Counted from the stretch's first letter, positions 27,967 through 36,451 are shown. The stretch: DNA of 43,571 nucleotides from Actinomycetota bacterium (GCA_019348115.1 JAHWKB010000002.1:1-43571); one strand, 5' to 3'. A program made the numbers and translations. The notes: generated from the sequence alone by a model not told the origin.

Positions 27967-28691
27967 CGGTCGTCCCCCTTCGACATGGCGTCGAGCACCG
28001 CGAGCGCGGCGCGCGTCCCCCGGCCGAGGACCGAGCGTGCGGCCCCCTCGGCGGCGCCCGGGTCGCCGGCGACGATCGCGTCGGCGACCGCACGGTGGCC
28101 GGCGACGTCGTCGACCTCGTCGGCCATCACGACCGCGAGCACGTCGCGCAGCGTCCGGTAGGTGGCCCGGAGGGTGTTCCAGAGCAGCCGGTAGGCGAGG
28201 TTGTCGGCGCCGGCGACGACGGCGTCCCAGAAGGCGAGCGCCGCGTCCTGTCGCGCGGTCACGCCCTCGGCCGCGTCGAGGTCGCCGGCGAGCGCGAGGA
28301 GCCGCGCACGCGTCGCCTCGTCGGCGCGGTCGGCGCAGAGGCGCGCGAGCTGGGGTCCCGCGTGGGAGCGCACCTCGACGATCGAGCGGGCGACGGCCGG
28401 GTCCAGGCGGTCCCCGCGGACGAGGAGGTGCGGGAGGAGGTCGAGGCCGGCCGCCTCGCGGTAGTCCTGCACCGTCGAGCCGCCGCCGTGCCGCGTGTCG
28501 ACGAGCCGGGACTGGCTGAGGCGCTGCAGGGCCTCGCGGACCGCGGGCCGGCTCACGCCGAGCAGCTCCGAGAGGCGCCGCTCGGACGGCAGGGCCTCGC
28601 CGGCGGGGAGTTCGCCGGCGACGATGCCGTCGACGAGCTGGTCGAAGACGTCGTCGGGGACGGAGCGGCGCTCCACGGGTGCGAGCGGCAC
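27963..28691 (-). CDS. GntR-family transcriptional regulator (FadR/FCD subgroup)
   Basis: 242 residues from GTG 28691, chosen for a GAGGAG site six bases upstream; an upstream TTG at 28730 would lie inside the operator. The N-terminal winged helix reads VFDQLVDGIVAGELPAGEAL, PSERRLSELLGVSRPAVREA and GGGSTV. The C-terminal FCD helical domain includes SIVEVRSHAGPQLARLC, FWDAVVAGADNLAYRLL and HRAVADAIVAGDPGAA, whose Asp/His pattern fits a metal-assisted carboxylate ligand site. It overlaps the hydroxylase gene by 4 nt and probably represses its own operon through the palindrome at 28719-28729. Confidence 0.9.
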   Translation of the reverse strand: MPLAPVERRSVPDDVFDQLVDGIVAGELPAGEALPSERRLSELLGVSRPAVREALQRLSQSRLVDTRHGGGSTVQDYREAAGLDLLPHLLVRGDRLDPAVARSIVEVRSHAGPQLARLCADRADEATRARLLALAGDLDAAEGVTARQDAALAFWDAVVAGADNLAYRLLWNTLRATYRTLRDVLAVVMADEVDDVAGHRAVADAIVAGDPGAAEGAARSVLGRGTRAALAVLDAMSKGDDR

Positions 28692-28718
28692 GACCGGCTC
28701 CTCGGCTGCGTGGACAGG

Positions 28719-28729
28719 TGGTCTGACCA
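28719..28729. promoter_or_regulatory. GntR/FadR-type operator
   Basis: TGGT-CTG-ACCA is a perfect palindrome matching the FadR-subfamily consensus TNGTNNNACNA. It lies 28 nt upstream of the regulator's start, in the gap shared with the divergent DsbA-like gene. Confidence 0.75.
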
Positions 28730-28834
28730 ATCTAGCCGACCGAGGGGCGAGCGTCCAGGGTGGGAGGGAACGGCCCCGCGACGGCTCCCTACCGTCGGGG
28801 GACCATCCCTCTCCACCCGTCTCCGGGAGCTGTC

Positions 28835-29566
28835 GTGACCACGACCGTCGAGCTGTTCTTCGATCCCGTCTGCCCCTTCTGCTGGGTCACCTCCCGGTGG
28901 CTCCGCCGGGTCGAGCACCTCACCGACATCGAGGTCACCTGGCGGTTCATCTCCCTCGCGGTCCTCAACGAGGCGCCCGGCGCGTACGACGACAGGCCGG
29001 CCCTCTACCCCGAGGTGCACGGGCTGGGCCGGGACCTCCTGCGGGTCGCCGCGGCCACCCGCGCCGCTGCCGGCGACGACACGGTCCGCGCCGGCGACGA
29101 CGTCGACCGGCTCTACCTCGCGCTCGGCGACGCGCTGTGGGAGACCGCGTCGGACGGCCCGATCGAGGAGTTCGACGACGTGCTCGAGGCCGTGGCGGAG
29201 CGGGGCCGCGACCTCGACCTCGCGGCCGTCCTCGCCGCGGCCGACCTCCCCACCGAGCTCGCCGCCGCCCGTGACGACGCCAGCTGGGACGCCGTCGTCC
29301 GTCGCGAGACCGAGGAGGCGCTCGCGCGGGTCGGCGGCGACGTCGGCACGCCGATCATCACGGTCGGTGCACCGGACGGGCCATCGTTCTTCGGCCCCGT
29401 CATCAGCGACGACCCGGCCGACGACGACGCGGCCGTCGAGGCGTGGGAGGCGTTCGTGACCCTCGCCGAGCTCCCCGGCTTCGCCGAGGTCAAGCGGAGC
29501 CTCCGGGCCTTCCCGGCCACGGCGCTCACGGAGCCGCTCGCCGGCGAGGCGACCCGCGCCAGCTGA
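28835..29566 (+). CDS. DsbA-family reductase resembling mycothiol-dependent nitroreductase Rv2466c
   Basis: 243 residues from GTG 28835, with GGGAG upstream. A thioredoxin-fold protein with the active site CPFC (FFDPVCPFCWVTSRWL), a helical insert, and the cis-proline loop VGTPIITV. FISLAVLNE, LYLALGDALWE and FFGPVIS resemble Mycobacterium tuberculosis Rv2466c, a mycothiol-dependent oxidoreductase. Rv2466c is known to act with mycothiol in oxidative stress and to activate some nitro-drugs. A cytoplasmic protein (no signal peptide). It is divergent from the GntR gene and could share the operator region. Confidence 0.87.
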   Translation: MTTTVELFFDPVCPFCWVTSRWLRRVEHLTDIEVTWRFISLAVLNEAPGAYDDRPALYPEVHGLGRDLLRVAAATRAAAGDDTVRAGDDVDRLYLALGDALWETASDGPIEEFDDVLEAVAERGRDLDLAAVLAAADLPTELAAARDDASWDAVVRRETEEALARVGGDVGTPIITVGAPDGPSFFGPVISDDPADDDAAVEAWEAFVTLAELPGFAEVKRSLRAFPATALTEPLAGEATRAS

Positions 29567-29570
29567 GGCC

Positions 29571-31268
29571 TCACTGGTAGGTCACGAGCACCGGCAGCGG
29601 GTCGAGCGTGACGGTCTCGGCCTCGGACCGCATGGGCCGGTCCTCGTCGTGGAAGTTCTTCCACCCGACCCAGATGGCGGGCGAGAGGTCGCGGAGCATG
29701 CTCGCGTAGGTCGCGAGCTTCGCCGGCTGCCCGCCCTGCCCGTCGACGTGGAGCACCATCGCCAGCTCGTCCCGGGAGGTGTCGATCGCCCCCCGGTCGG
29801 TGATCATCGAGTGCTTGAACTGGTGCAGGACGAGCAGCTTCTGCGGCAGCGACTCGCGCCGGGTGAGCTCGGCGAGCCACGTGACGACCGCGTTCACCTC
29901 CGCGGCACCCACGCTGCCGATGCGGACGAGGTGGCGGTCGTTCGGTCCGAGCCGCCACTCGGGGTCGAGCGCGAGCCCGACGTGCGGCTCGCGCAGGAGC
30001 TCCTCGTAGTGCCTGGCCTGGGTGAGGAAGTCGGTGCGCCCCGGCTGCAGGTCGAGGACCACGAACACCCCCGCCTCGCGTGCGGCGTCCACGTAGGGCC
30101 GGAGCTGCTCGATCGAGGTCACGCGTGAGTAGTCGCCGTCCGGGCCCGGTCCCGCCGATGCGACCGTGGCGATGATCTCGAGCGCTGGCACGACCGGCAC
30201 CTCGACCAGGCCGTCGTAGGCCGCGGCCTGCGCCGCAGCGCGCACGAGCGTCTCGGCGAGCGGCTGCTCCCCCAGCACGCCCAGGGCGGGGCCGTCGGGG
30301 TGGCCGTAGAGCGCGACGACCATGCGTCCGGGGAACACGAGCTGGCCGCCCCCGGGCACCTCCTGCCCGCGCCGGACGACGTCGAGCTTCCACGTCCAGG
30401 CGCCGAGGTCGACGTCCTCCCACCCGGCGCCGAGGAGGCCGACCCGGACCTCCTCCCCCGCGCCGGCGAGCTCGGCACGGAGCCGGCCGTCCGCACGGGG
30501 ATCGTCCGCGCCCGTCAGGACCACCCGGTGACCCAAGGCCAGCGCGGTCGCCACCTCCGCCGACGTGGCGCCGCCGGGGCGTGCGAGCAGCAGCACGTCG
30601 CTGCGGCCGGCCACGGCGGCCTCGTCCAGCAGGTCGGCGACCGTCGAGAGGTCCGCCCCCGGCGGCGGCGCGGTCGCCCCGGCCATCGTGACCGCCCGAC
30701 GGACCTCCACCGGGCCCACCCGCACGTCGGCCGGCGCTCCCCGGCTCGGGGCGCGCGGCACGCGGCGGACCACGGGGCCGTCGGGCACCGCGACCTCCCC
30801 CACAGCGACGACCAGCTCCACGCCGTCGGGCAGCTCGGCGTCCGGCTCCGCCCCGGGCGTCGCCGCCGACGCCGATCCCGGCGCGGGCCCTGAACCCGGG
30901 ACCGGCACGACCGGTGCCTGCAGCTGCACGGCGAGCCACGTCGCGAGGTCACGGTGGCGGCGGTCCGTGACGTCGGCCACCACCACGACCGACGCCCGCC
31001 CGGTCAGCTCCGCGACGGGGCCGAGCTCGTGGGGAAGGGGCGTGGCGACCGCCGGCCGCCACGCCGGACCGGCCGGTGACGGGGACGGCGAGGGCGCCGG
31101 GACGACGACGGCCGCGCCGGTCGTGAACCCGGGCGGCTGCACGTCGGAGGGGTCCTCCTGGACCGCGACGAGCGCGAGCGCGACGATCCCGACCACCGCA
31201 CCGGACGCCACGACCCGGCCGCGACGGGTCAGGCGCACCGGCCGGCGCTCGCCCCGCCGCCGTCTCAT
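29571..31268 (-). CDS. Membrane-anchored extracellular protein of unknown function (conserved actinobacterial family)
   Basis: 565 residues from ATG 31268. A basic N-terminus precedes one hydrophobic helix (VVASGAVVGIVALALVAV), then a Pro/Ser/Ala-rich linker. Residues about 85-285 contain alternating hydrophobic strands (ASVVVVADVTDRRHRDLATW, SDVLLLARPGG, GHRVVLTGADD) but no known motif. The C-terminal half is a conserved TIM-barrel-like domain: VALYGHPDGPALGVLGEQP, VPALEIIATVASAGPG, VFVVLDLQPGRTDFLTQA, VGLALDPEWRL, LLVLHQFKHSMI and VGWKNFHDED. Acidic and His residues at strand ends suggest an enzyme, possibly a glycoside hydrolase. I do not know a characterised member. Convergent with the DsbA-like gene (4-nt gap). 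Confidence 0.75.
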   Translation of the reverse strand: MRRRRGERRPVRLTRRGRVVASGAVVGIVALALVAVQEDPSDVQPPGFTTGAAVVVPAPSPSPSPAGPAWRPAVATPLPHELGPVAELTGRASVVVVADVTDRRHRDLATWLAVQLQAPVVPVPGSGPAPGSASAATPGAEPDAELPDGVELVVAVGEVAVPDGPVVRRVPRAPSRGAPADVRVGPVEVRRAVTMAGATAPPPGADLSTVADLLDEAAVAGRSDVLLLARPGGATSAEVATALALGHRVVLTGADDPRADGRLRAELAGAGEEVRVGLLGAGWEDVDLGAWTWKLDVVRRGQEVPGGGQLVFPGRMVVALYGHPDGPALGVLGEQPLAETLVRAAAQAAAYDGLVEVPVVPALEIIATVASAGPGPDGDYSRVTSIEQLRPYVDAAREAGVFVVLDLQPGRTDFLTQARHYEELLREPHVGLALDPEWRLGPNDRHLVRIGSVGAAEVNAVVTWLAELTRRESLPQKLLVLHQFKHSMITDRGAIDTSRDELAMVLHVDGQGGQPAKLATYASMLRDLSPAIWVGWKNFHDEDRPMRSEAETVTLDPLPVLVTYQ

Positions 31269-31493
31269 GCGCCGAGCCCGTCGGAGCGTCCGGTCGCGCC
31301 CGGCGCCGACCCGCGGCGCCGCACGGCATCGGACATCGTGGACTCCTACGGGGACCGGACGGCGGGAGGGTACTGCCGGCTGTACGTGCGGACCCGACCG
31401 CCGCGTCGCGCGTCTCCACGATCGGCGCGTACGGTGTGCGGTCGAGCCGACGCTCCCCGTTGCTCGTTCCCCTCCGCGACCCCGAGGTGATCC

Positions 31494-33242
31494 GTGCCCC
31501 CGCTGCGTCCCGACGCGGTCCTGTCCGGTCGGTACCGCCTCGTCGAGCGCGTCGGCGCCGGCGGCAACGGCACGGTCTGGCGCGCCCACGACGACGTGCT
31601 CGGCCGCGACGTCGCGGTGAAGTGCCTCCACGAGGCGCTCGAGCTCGACGAGGACGTCCGCGCCCGGTTCCGCCGCGAGGCCACCTCGGCCGCCGCGATC
31701 CACCACCCGCACGCGGCCGTCGTCTACGACATCGGCGAGGACGGGGACCGTCCCTACCTCGTCATGGAGCTGGTCGAAGGGCCGTCCCTCGCCGATCTCA
31801 TGGACGGACGCCCGCTCGACCCGGGGGTCGTCGCCGCCATCGGGCACCAGATCGCGGGGGCGCTCGGCGTCGCGCACGAGCGCGGGCTCGCCCATCGGGA
31901 CGTGAAGCCGGGCAACGTGCTCCTCACCCTGGACGGGGCCGCCAAGGTCGTCGACTTCGGCATCGCGAAGGCGCTGGGCGACGCGACGCAGCAGCTCACG
32001 TTGTCCGGCACCGTCGTCGGCACGGCTGCCTACCTCGCACCGGAGCAGCTCGAGCCCGACGCGACGGTGGACGGGCGCGCCGACGTCTACGCGCTCGGGC
32101 TGCTGCTGCACGAGCTCCTCACCGGCCGCTCCCCTTTCGTGGGCACGACCGCGGCCGAGGTCGCCGCCCAGCGCCTGGTCGCCGACGTCCCCACCCCGCT
32201 GGAGCGTCACCCCGGGGTGCCCGACCGACTCGACGCGATCATCGCGGCGGCGACGCGACGGGACCCGGAGGAACGCTTCCCCGACGGGACGGCGCTGGCC
32301 GCCGCGCTGGCGCCGCTCGTCCCGGAACGACCGCTCCAGGTCGTCGCCGAGTACGCGAACCGCACCCCGTCGCCGGCGCACCGGACCCGTGCGCTGCCGG
32401 TCGAGGACGAGCCGGAGGCGGCCCGCACCCAGCTGATCGCGGCCGAGCGCACGCCCGACGAGACCCTCCTCATCCCGACGTCCGCCGCCTCCGAGACGGT
32501 CGCGATCCCACGGTCGGACGGGCCCGCCACGGACCCGACCCCGCGCGGGGCCGGGGGGGCGCGGTCCGCCGCAGCGCCGACCGCAGCGCCGGCGCCAGCG
32601 GCGGCACCAGCGGCGTCGGCCCGGGGGCACGACGCCCCGGACAGCTCCTCGAGGGGCGATGACCGCTCCCCCCAACCGCGACGGACCGGGCTGTGGGCCG
32701 GGATCGCGATCGTGGGGCTGGCGCTCGTGGCCGCGGCCACGCTGTCGGGCCAGGGCACCGGCGGCGACCCCGGGGCCTCCCCATCGGACGAGGTCGAGGC
32801 CGGCGGCCCGGGGAGCCCGTACCGGATCGCCGGCGGCACCGACGTCGACCCCCACGGCGGCGACGGCGAGCACCCCGAGGACGTCCCCCGCGCCTTCGAC
32901 GGCAACCCCGGCACCGTGTGGAACACCCAGATCTACTCGAGCGCGGACTTCGGCGGCCTCAAGCCCGGCGTGGGGATCGCGTTCGACCTCGGCGCGTCGG
33001 TGCCGGTCGGGCAGGTCCAGCTGCTCCTCGCGACCCCGGGCCTGGACCTGCAGATCCACGCCTCGGACCAGCCGTTCGCCGGCGCGGACCTCGGCGAGCC
33101 GGTGGGGAGCGTCAGCGACGCGCCTGCCGAGCCGACCATCGACGTCGGCGGCACGACCGGCCGCTACTGGCTCGTGTGGCTGACGTCGGTCCCGGGCGGC
33201 CGCGGCGAGATCGCCGAGGTCGAGTTCGACCGCCCGACGTGA
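31494..33242 (+). CDS. Transmembrane Ser/Thr protein kinase with extracellular C-terminal sensor domain
   Basis: 582 residues from GTG 31494 (GAGGTGATCC just upstream). The Hanks-type kinase domain covers about residues 12-275: Gly loop VGAGGNGTVW, K43 (VAVKCL), HRDVKPGN (D136) and DFG (D154), followed by GTAAYLAPEQL. An Ala/Pro-rich juxtamembrane region leads to one helix (GLWAGIAIVGLALVAAATLS, near 405-425). The extracellular part (about 440-582) contains RAFDGNPGTVWNTQIYSS and a beta-rich ending, resembling a discoidin/F5-8C-type carbohydrate-binding fold instead of the usual PASTA repeats. It may sense wall or surface glycans. Confidence 0.92.
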   Translation: MPPLRPDAVLSGRYRLVERVGAGGNGTVWRAHDDVLGRDVAVKCLHEALELDEDVRARFRREATSAAAIHHPHAAVVYDIGEDGDRPYLVMELVEGPSLADLMDGRPLDPGVVAAIGHQIAGALGVAHERGLAHRDVKPGNVLLTLDGAAKVVDFGIAKALGDATQQLTLSGTVVGTAAYLAPEQLEPDATVDGRADVYALGLLLHELLTGRSPFVGTTAAEVAAQRLVADVPTPLERHPGVPDRLDAIIAAATRRDPEERFPDGTALAAALAPLVPERPLQVVAEYANRTPSPAHRTRALPVEDEPEAARTQLIAAERTPDETLLIPTSAASETVAIPRSDGPATDPTPRGAGGARSAAAPTAAPAPAAAPAASARGHDAPDSSSRGDDRSPQPRRTGLWAGIAIVGLALVAAATLSGQGTGGDPGASPSDEVEAGGPGSPYRIAGGTDVDPHGGDGEHPEDVPRAFDGNPGTVWNTQIYSSADFGGLKPGVGIAFDLGASVPVGQVQLLLATPGLDLQIHASDQPFAGADLGEPVGSVSDAPAEPTIDVGGTTGRYWLVWLTSVPGGRGEIAEVEFDRPT

Positions 33243-33246
33243 GCGG

Positions 33247-35292
33247 TCAGAGCAGACCGTCCTCGACCGGGTAGTGCCGCAGCCGGCGCTCCACGGTCGC
33301 GTCCACCGCGCCCGTCCCCCCGATGAGCGTGACCTCGCCGAAGCCGCGCCGGCGCAGGAGGTTGTGGACCGTCCGCGGGATGTCGTGCGGCTGGACGAGG
33401 ACGATCCCGGCGCCGCGGGCGGCCGCCAGGGGCCCGGCCGCGAGACCGTCGGGGAAGTCCCGCCCGGTCGCGACGACGACCGACCCGGCCTGCTCCGACA
33501 CCTCGGCCGCCATCGCTGCGCTCGTCGTGTAGCGGTCGTCCGTGCCGACCCGCCGGATCCTCGGCGCGTAGGCCTCGAGCTCGTCGTACGCGGACGCAGG
33601 GACGACCTTGGGCCCGCCGACGACCACGATCTCCTCGGGCTGCAGCCGGGCGAGCTCGGTGCGCGTCTCGTTGGGCACGCGGTCGCCGGCGGTCAGGAGG
33701 ATCGGTGACCGCCGGGACGCCGCGACCGGGGCCGCGACCAGGGCCTCCGCGAAGGCGCCCCCGTCGGTGACGAACACGACGGGCGCGCCGTCGGGCGCGA
33801 CACCGCGCCGGCTGATCTCGGTCGCCGTGGCGACCCGGTCGGGACCGGACCAGCGCTCGACCCGGCCGTGCCGGGCGGCGGCGTCCGCCACCCGGCGGGA
33901 CAGCGCGCCCTCGCCACCGAGCAGCACGACGCGGCGGACCCCGAGCCGGGTGAGCTCGTCGGCGGTGGCGGCGGCGAGCTCCGCGGTCGGGGTCAGGAGC
34001 ACCGGCGCGCCGGCGAGCGCCGCCGCCACCCCGCCGGTGAGCGCGTCGGCGAAGCCGTCCGCGCGCGCGAGGAACGCGACCGGCGCGCCGTCCGGGTGGA
34101 GGACGCGCGAGATGGCGATGGCGGTGGCGATCCGCTCGGCGCCGGCGATCCGGGCGAACGCGGGACGGGGCGGCCACGAGCCGTCCATCGGCAGCGGCTC
34201 GTCCGCCGGCAGGAGCCGCGAGCCGCCGTCGGAGGGGCGGTAGGCGATGGACCAGCCGCCGGCGAAGTCGCTGCGCTGGCGCCCGTCGAGGACGGTCCGG
34301 ACGCCGGTGACGGGGAGCCCCATCCATCCGGTGCCGCCCCCCTCCTCCTCGACGTAGCGCACGTGGATGCCGCCGGAGGTCTCGTACACGCCGGTGTCGG
34401 CGCTGGCCCAGATGGCGCCGCGCTCGAACGCCGCGACCGAGCCCGGGGTGTCCTCCGGCAGCGACCGCTGGTCGGCGGTGGGGAAGCCGAGGACGGAGCG
34501 CTCCCGGCCGAGCTCGTCGTAGTGCTCGGCCGACTCGCCCAGCACGTAGTGCGCCCCGAGAGTGGTCGTGGAGAGCATCATGCCGTGCTGGTAGGTGGCG
34601 AGCCGTCCGCCCTCGACGTCCCGCTCCTCGGCGGTCTGGCGCCCGAGCACCGAGCCGGCGAGGCCGAGGTCGACGTACCGGATGGAGATGGCGGTGGGGT
34701 GCTCGCGGTCCGGCAGGCACGACGCCCAGTGGGTGAGGGTGCGGTTGTCGGTGCGGACGGTCGTGGTGCAGCTCTCGTCCCACTCCCACGGCGGCGTGCA
34801 CAGCACCACCCGGCAGACGACCTCGGTGACGCCGCGGATGTGCTGGTTGCACTGGCCGTAGCGGAAGACGTTGCAGCACACCCGACGCTGGTCGCACGCG
34901 CCGTCGGCGCAGGTGCAGCTGCACGTCGCCGACGGGGTGCGGTTGCAGTCGATGATGTAGCGGGCGTCCCCCATGCAGAACGCCGAGTCGTCGATCTTCC
35001 ACCAGCCCGCGACGAACGACCCGGGCGGGCAGGTGTTGGCGCCGTCGTTGATCGTGCAGCAGAAGGCGGTCCACCCGCCGCTGCAGGAGGCCGCCTCCCC
35101 GCACACGCTCGCGTACGCCGTCCCCGGTCGCAGGACGAAGCCCCACGGCTCGACCGCGAGCGCCGAGCCGACGATGGCCGCGCGGCTGAGGAAGCGACGA
35201 CGGCTCAGGCCCTCACCAGCGAGCCAGGTCGCGGCGCGCTCGACCATCCGCTCGGGGAGCGAGGGGCGGACGGGGGCGGTCGTGCTCGTCAC
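33247..35292 (-). CDS. TAT-exported methylamine-dehydrogenase-light-chain-like protein fused to LGFP-like and CWB2 wall-binding repeats
   Basis: 681 residues from GTG 35292, overlapping the upstream stop by 4 nt. Residues 30-60 are a twin-arginine signal (SRRRFLSRAAIVGSALAV). Residues 62-195 hold 18 cysteines in a MauA-like pattern: SCSGGW, NTCPPGSFVAGWWKIDDSAF followed by C, SCTCADGACDQRRVCC, and WEWDESCTTT. Residues about 200-400 resemble LGFP repeats (SVLGFPTADQR, GWMGLPVTGVR). Residues about 400-681 are three CWB2 (PF04122-type) repeats, each with a phrase such as RIAGAERIATAIAISRV, RWSGPDRVATATEISRR or RVGTDDRYTTSAAMA plus a VVLLGG-like motif. So a cysteine-rich oxidoreductase-like head is tethered to the wall. 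The function is unknown. Confidence 0.87.
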   Translation of the reverse strand: MTSTTAPVRPSLPERMVERAATWLAGEGLSRRRFLSRAAIVGSALAVEPWGFVLRPGTAYASVCGEAASCSGGWTAFCCTINDGANTCPPGSFVAGWWKIDDSAFCMGDARYIIDCNRTPSATCSCTCADGACDQRRVCCNVFRYGQCNQHIRGVTEVVCRVVLCTPPWEWDESCTTTVRTDNRTLTHWASCLPDREHPTAISIRYVDLGLAGSVLGRQTAEERDVEGGRLATYQHGMMLSTTTLGAHYVLGESAEHYDELGRERSVLGFPTADQRSLPEDTPGSVAAFERGAIWASADTGVYETSGGIHVRYVEEEGGGTGWMGLPVTGVRTVLDGRQRSDFAGGWSIAYRPSDGGSRLLPADEPLPMDGSWPPRPAFARIAGAERIATAIAISRVLHPDGAPVAFLARADGFADALTGGVAAALAGAPVLLTPTAELAAATADELTRLGVRRVVLLGGEGALSRRVADAAARHGRVERWSGPDRVATATEISRRGVAPDGAPVVFVTDGGAFAEALVAAPVAASRRSPILLTAGDRVPNETRTELARLQPEEIVVVGGPKVVPASAYDELEAYAPRIRRVGTDDRYTTSAAMAAEVSEQAGSVVVATGRDFPDGLAAGPLAAARGAGIVLVQPHDIPRTVHNLLRRRGFGEVTLIGGTGAVDATVERRLRHYPVEDGLL

Positions 35293-35777
35293 GCGGCGGG
35301 TCCGATCGTCACGTTGGCGAGGGTCCGGCTCACCTCCCCGGCGAGGGTCGCGGCGTTGCCGCGGTGGCCGAGCACGACGTAGAGGCAGAACGCCCGCCCG
35401 GCCTCGGTGAAGAACACCTGCAGCCCGGCCTGCCCGGAGCGCGTGCGCTGCAGGGCACGGGGCGAGAAGTCGCCGGCGGTGAGGTGGCGCGGGAGGCCGG
35501 CCTCGGAGAACAGGGCGGTGCCGACGCACTCGGGTCCGTACTCGAGGACGGACACGAACGCGTGCCGGGCGCCCATGACGTCCACGGCGCCGCTGCCGAA
35601 GTCGCCCCGGTCCGGCGGGAGGGCGAAGTTGGCGAGGTGGAGCGTGGGCAGGGACGGCACCGCGCGGGTGGTGACGCCGGCGGCGGTGCGGACCGCCGGG
35701 GCCTCGCGCGCGGTGGTGAACGCGCCCTCCCACCCGGACGGGAGGACGGCGGAGAGCCCGTGCGACGACAGCCTCAT
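35289..35777 (-). CDS. Small protein of unknown function in the MauA-like operon
   Basis: 162 residues from ATG 35777. It overlaps the previous gene (ATGA) and the next (GTGA). The start MRLSSHGLSAVLPSGWEGAF has no signal peptide or membrane helix. The body is beta-rich (VPSLPTLHLANFALPPDRGD, AFVSVLEYGPECVG, AGLQVFFTEAGRAFCLYVVL) and ends in a helix (AATLAGEVSRTLANVTIG). Two isolated cysteines are present. I do not recognise a family. Its coupled position suggests that it serves the same complex, probably on the inner face of the membrane. Confidence 0.8.
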   Translation of the reverse strand: MRLSSHGLSAVLPSGWEGAFTTAREAPAVRTAAGVTTRAVPSLPTLHLANFALPPDRGDFGSGAVDVMGARHAFVSVLEYGPECVGTALFSEAGLPRHLTAGDFSPRALQRTRSGQAGLQVFFTEAGRAFCLYVVLGHRGNAATLAGEVSRTLANVTIGPAA

Positions 35778-36373
35778 GGAGGGCCCCCGGTGAGGACGAC
35801 GGCGAGGACGACGGCTGCCACCCCGAGCTGGACCGCGGTGGCCGTGCGGCGGACGGGCCGGTCGAGCGCGACCACGCGCCGGTGGAGCGCCCGCAGCGCC
35901 TGCGGCGTGTCGGCGGCGCGGGTCGCGAGGACGGGCAGCGCGCGGGCGAGGCCGAACACGGCGCCGACCGCCGCCCCGCGTCCCGCCGAGCCCGACAGCG
36001 CGGCGGCGGCGAGCACGACGTAGGTGATCGAGGCCGGGACGATGGTGGCGACCGCCGCGCCGAGTTGGAGCCCGAAGCCGCCGCCGTAGACCCAGCCGCG
36101 GTAGGTGTCGAGCCAGCGCTCGTCGACCTGGCGCCGCCAGGACGGCAGCCGCAGCGGCGCGGCGTCGACGGCCAGTCCGACGACCGCGACCAGGGCGAGG
36201 ACGAGGAGGGCGGCGGTCGTGCCGAGCGCACGCGCGGCCGGGGCGGCGACGGCGCCGAGGAGGCCGCCGACGAGCGCGCCGCCGAGCGGGGACGCGACGA
36301 GGTAGGCGGTGACCGTGACGGTCCACCGCTGTCCGCGCGCTGCCTCCCCGACCGGGTTCAGGCTGGTGAGCAT
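35774..36373 (-). CDS. Polytopic membrane protein in the MauA-like operon
   Basis: 199 residues, with GGGGAG five bases before ATG 36373. About five hydrophobic helices: VTAYLVASPLGGALVGGLLG, ALLVLALVAVVGLAVDA, GGFGLQLGAAVATIVPASIT, AVGAVFGLARALPVLA and TAVQLGVAAVVLAVVLTG. There are no cysteines. It vaguely recalls the DsbD/CcdA-like fold of MauF, another protein of methylamine-dehydrogenase gene sets, but it lacks redox cysteines and the match is uncertain. A structural or export role for the operon is likely. Confidence 0.8.
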   Translation of the reverse strand: MLTSLNPVGEAARGQRWTVTVTAYLVASPLGGALVGGLLGAVAAPAARALGTTAALLVLALVAVVGLAVDAAPLRLPSWRRQVDERWLDTYRGWVYGGGFGLQLGAAVATIVPASITYVVLAAAALSGSAGRGAAVGAVFGLARALPVLATRAADTPQALRALHRRVVALDRPVRRTATAVQLGVAAVVLAVVLTGGPP

Positions 36374-36382
36374 CGACTCCCC

Positions 36383-36451
36383 TCAGGGGGACCAGGTCGA
36401 GCGCAGCGCGGCGAGCGGCGCCAGCGCCATGCCGAGCACCAGCGGCGTCAC
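36383..36451 (-). CDS. Coupled mini-ORF, 22 residues
   Basis: GTG at 36451 overlaps the MauD-like stop (GTGA) and opens a 22-codon hydrophobic peptide (VTPLVLGMALAPLAALRSTW and two more residues). Its stop lies just before the ribosome site of the next gene. It may be a small membrane peptide, or may only relay translation to the downstream gene. Confidence 0.4.
   Translation of the reverse strand: MTPLVLGMALAPLAALRSTWSP

Noticed and set aside
31269-33059. Upstream extension of the anchored protein's frame by almost 600 codons
   Set aside because: It runs antisense through the kinase gene. The real start is ATG 31268, just before the membrane helix.
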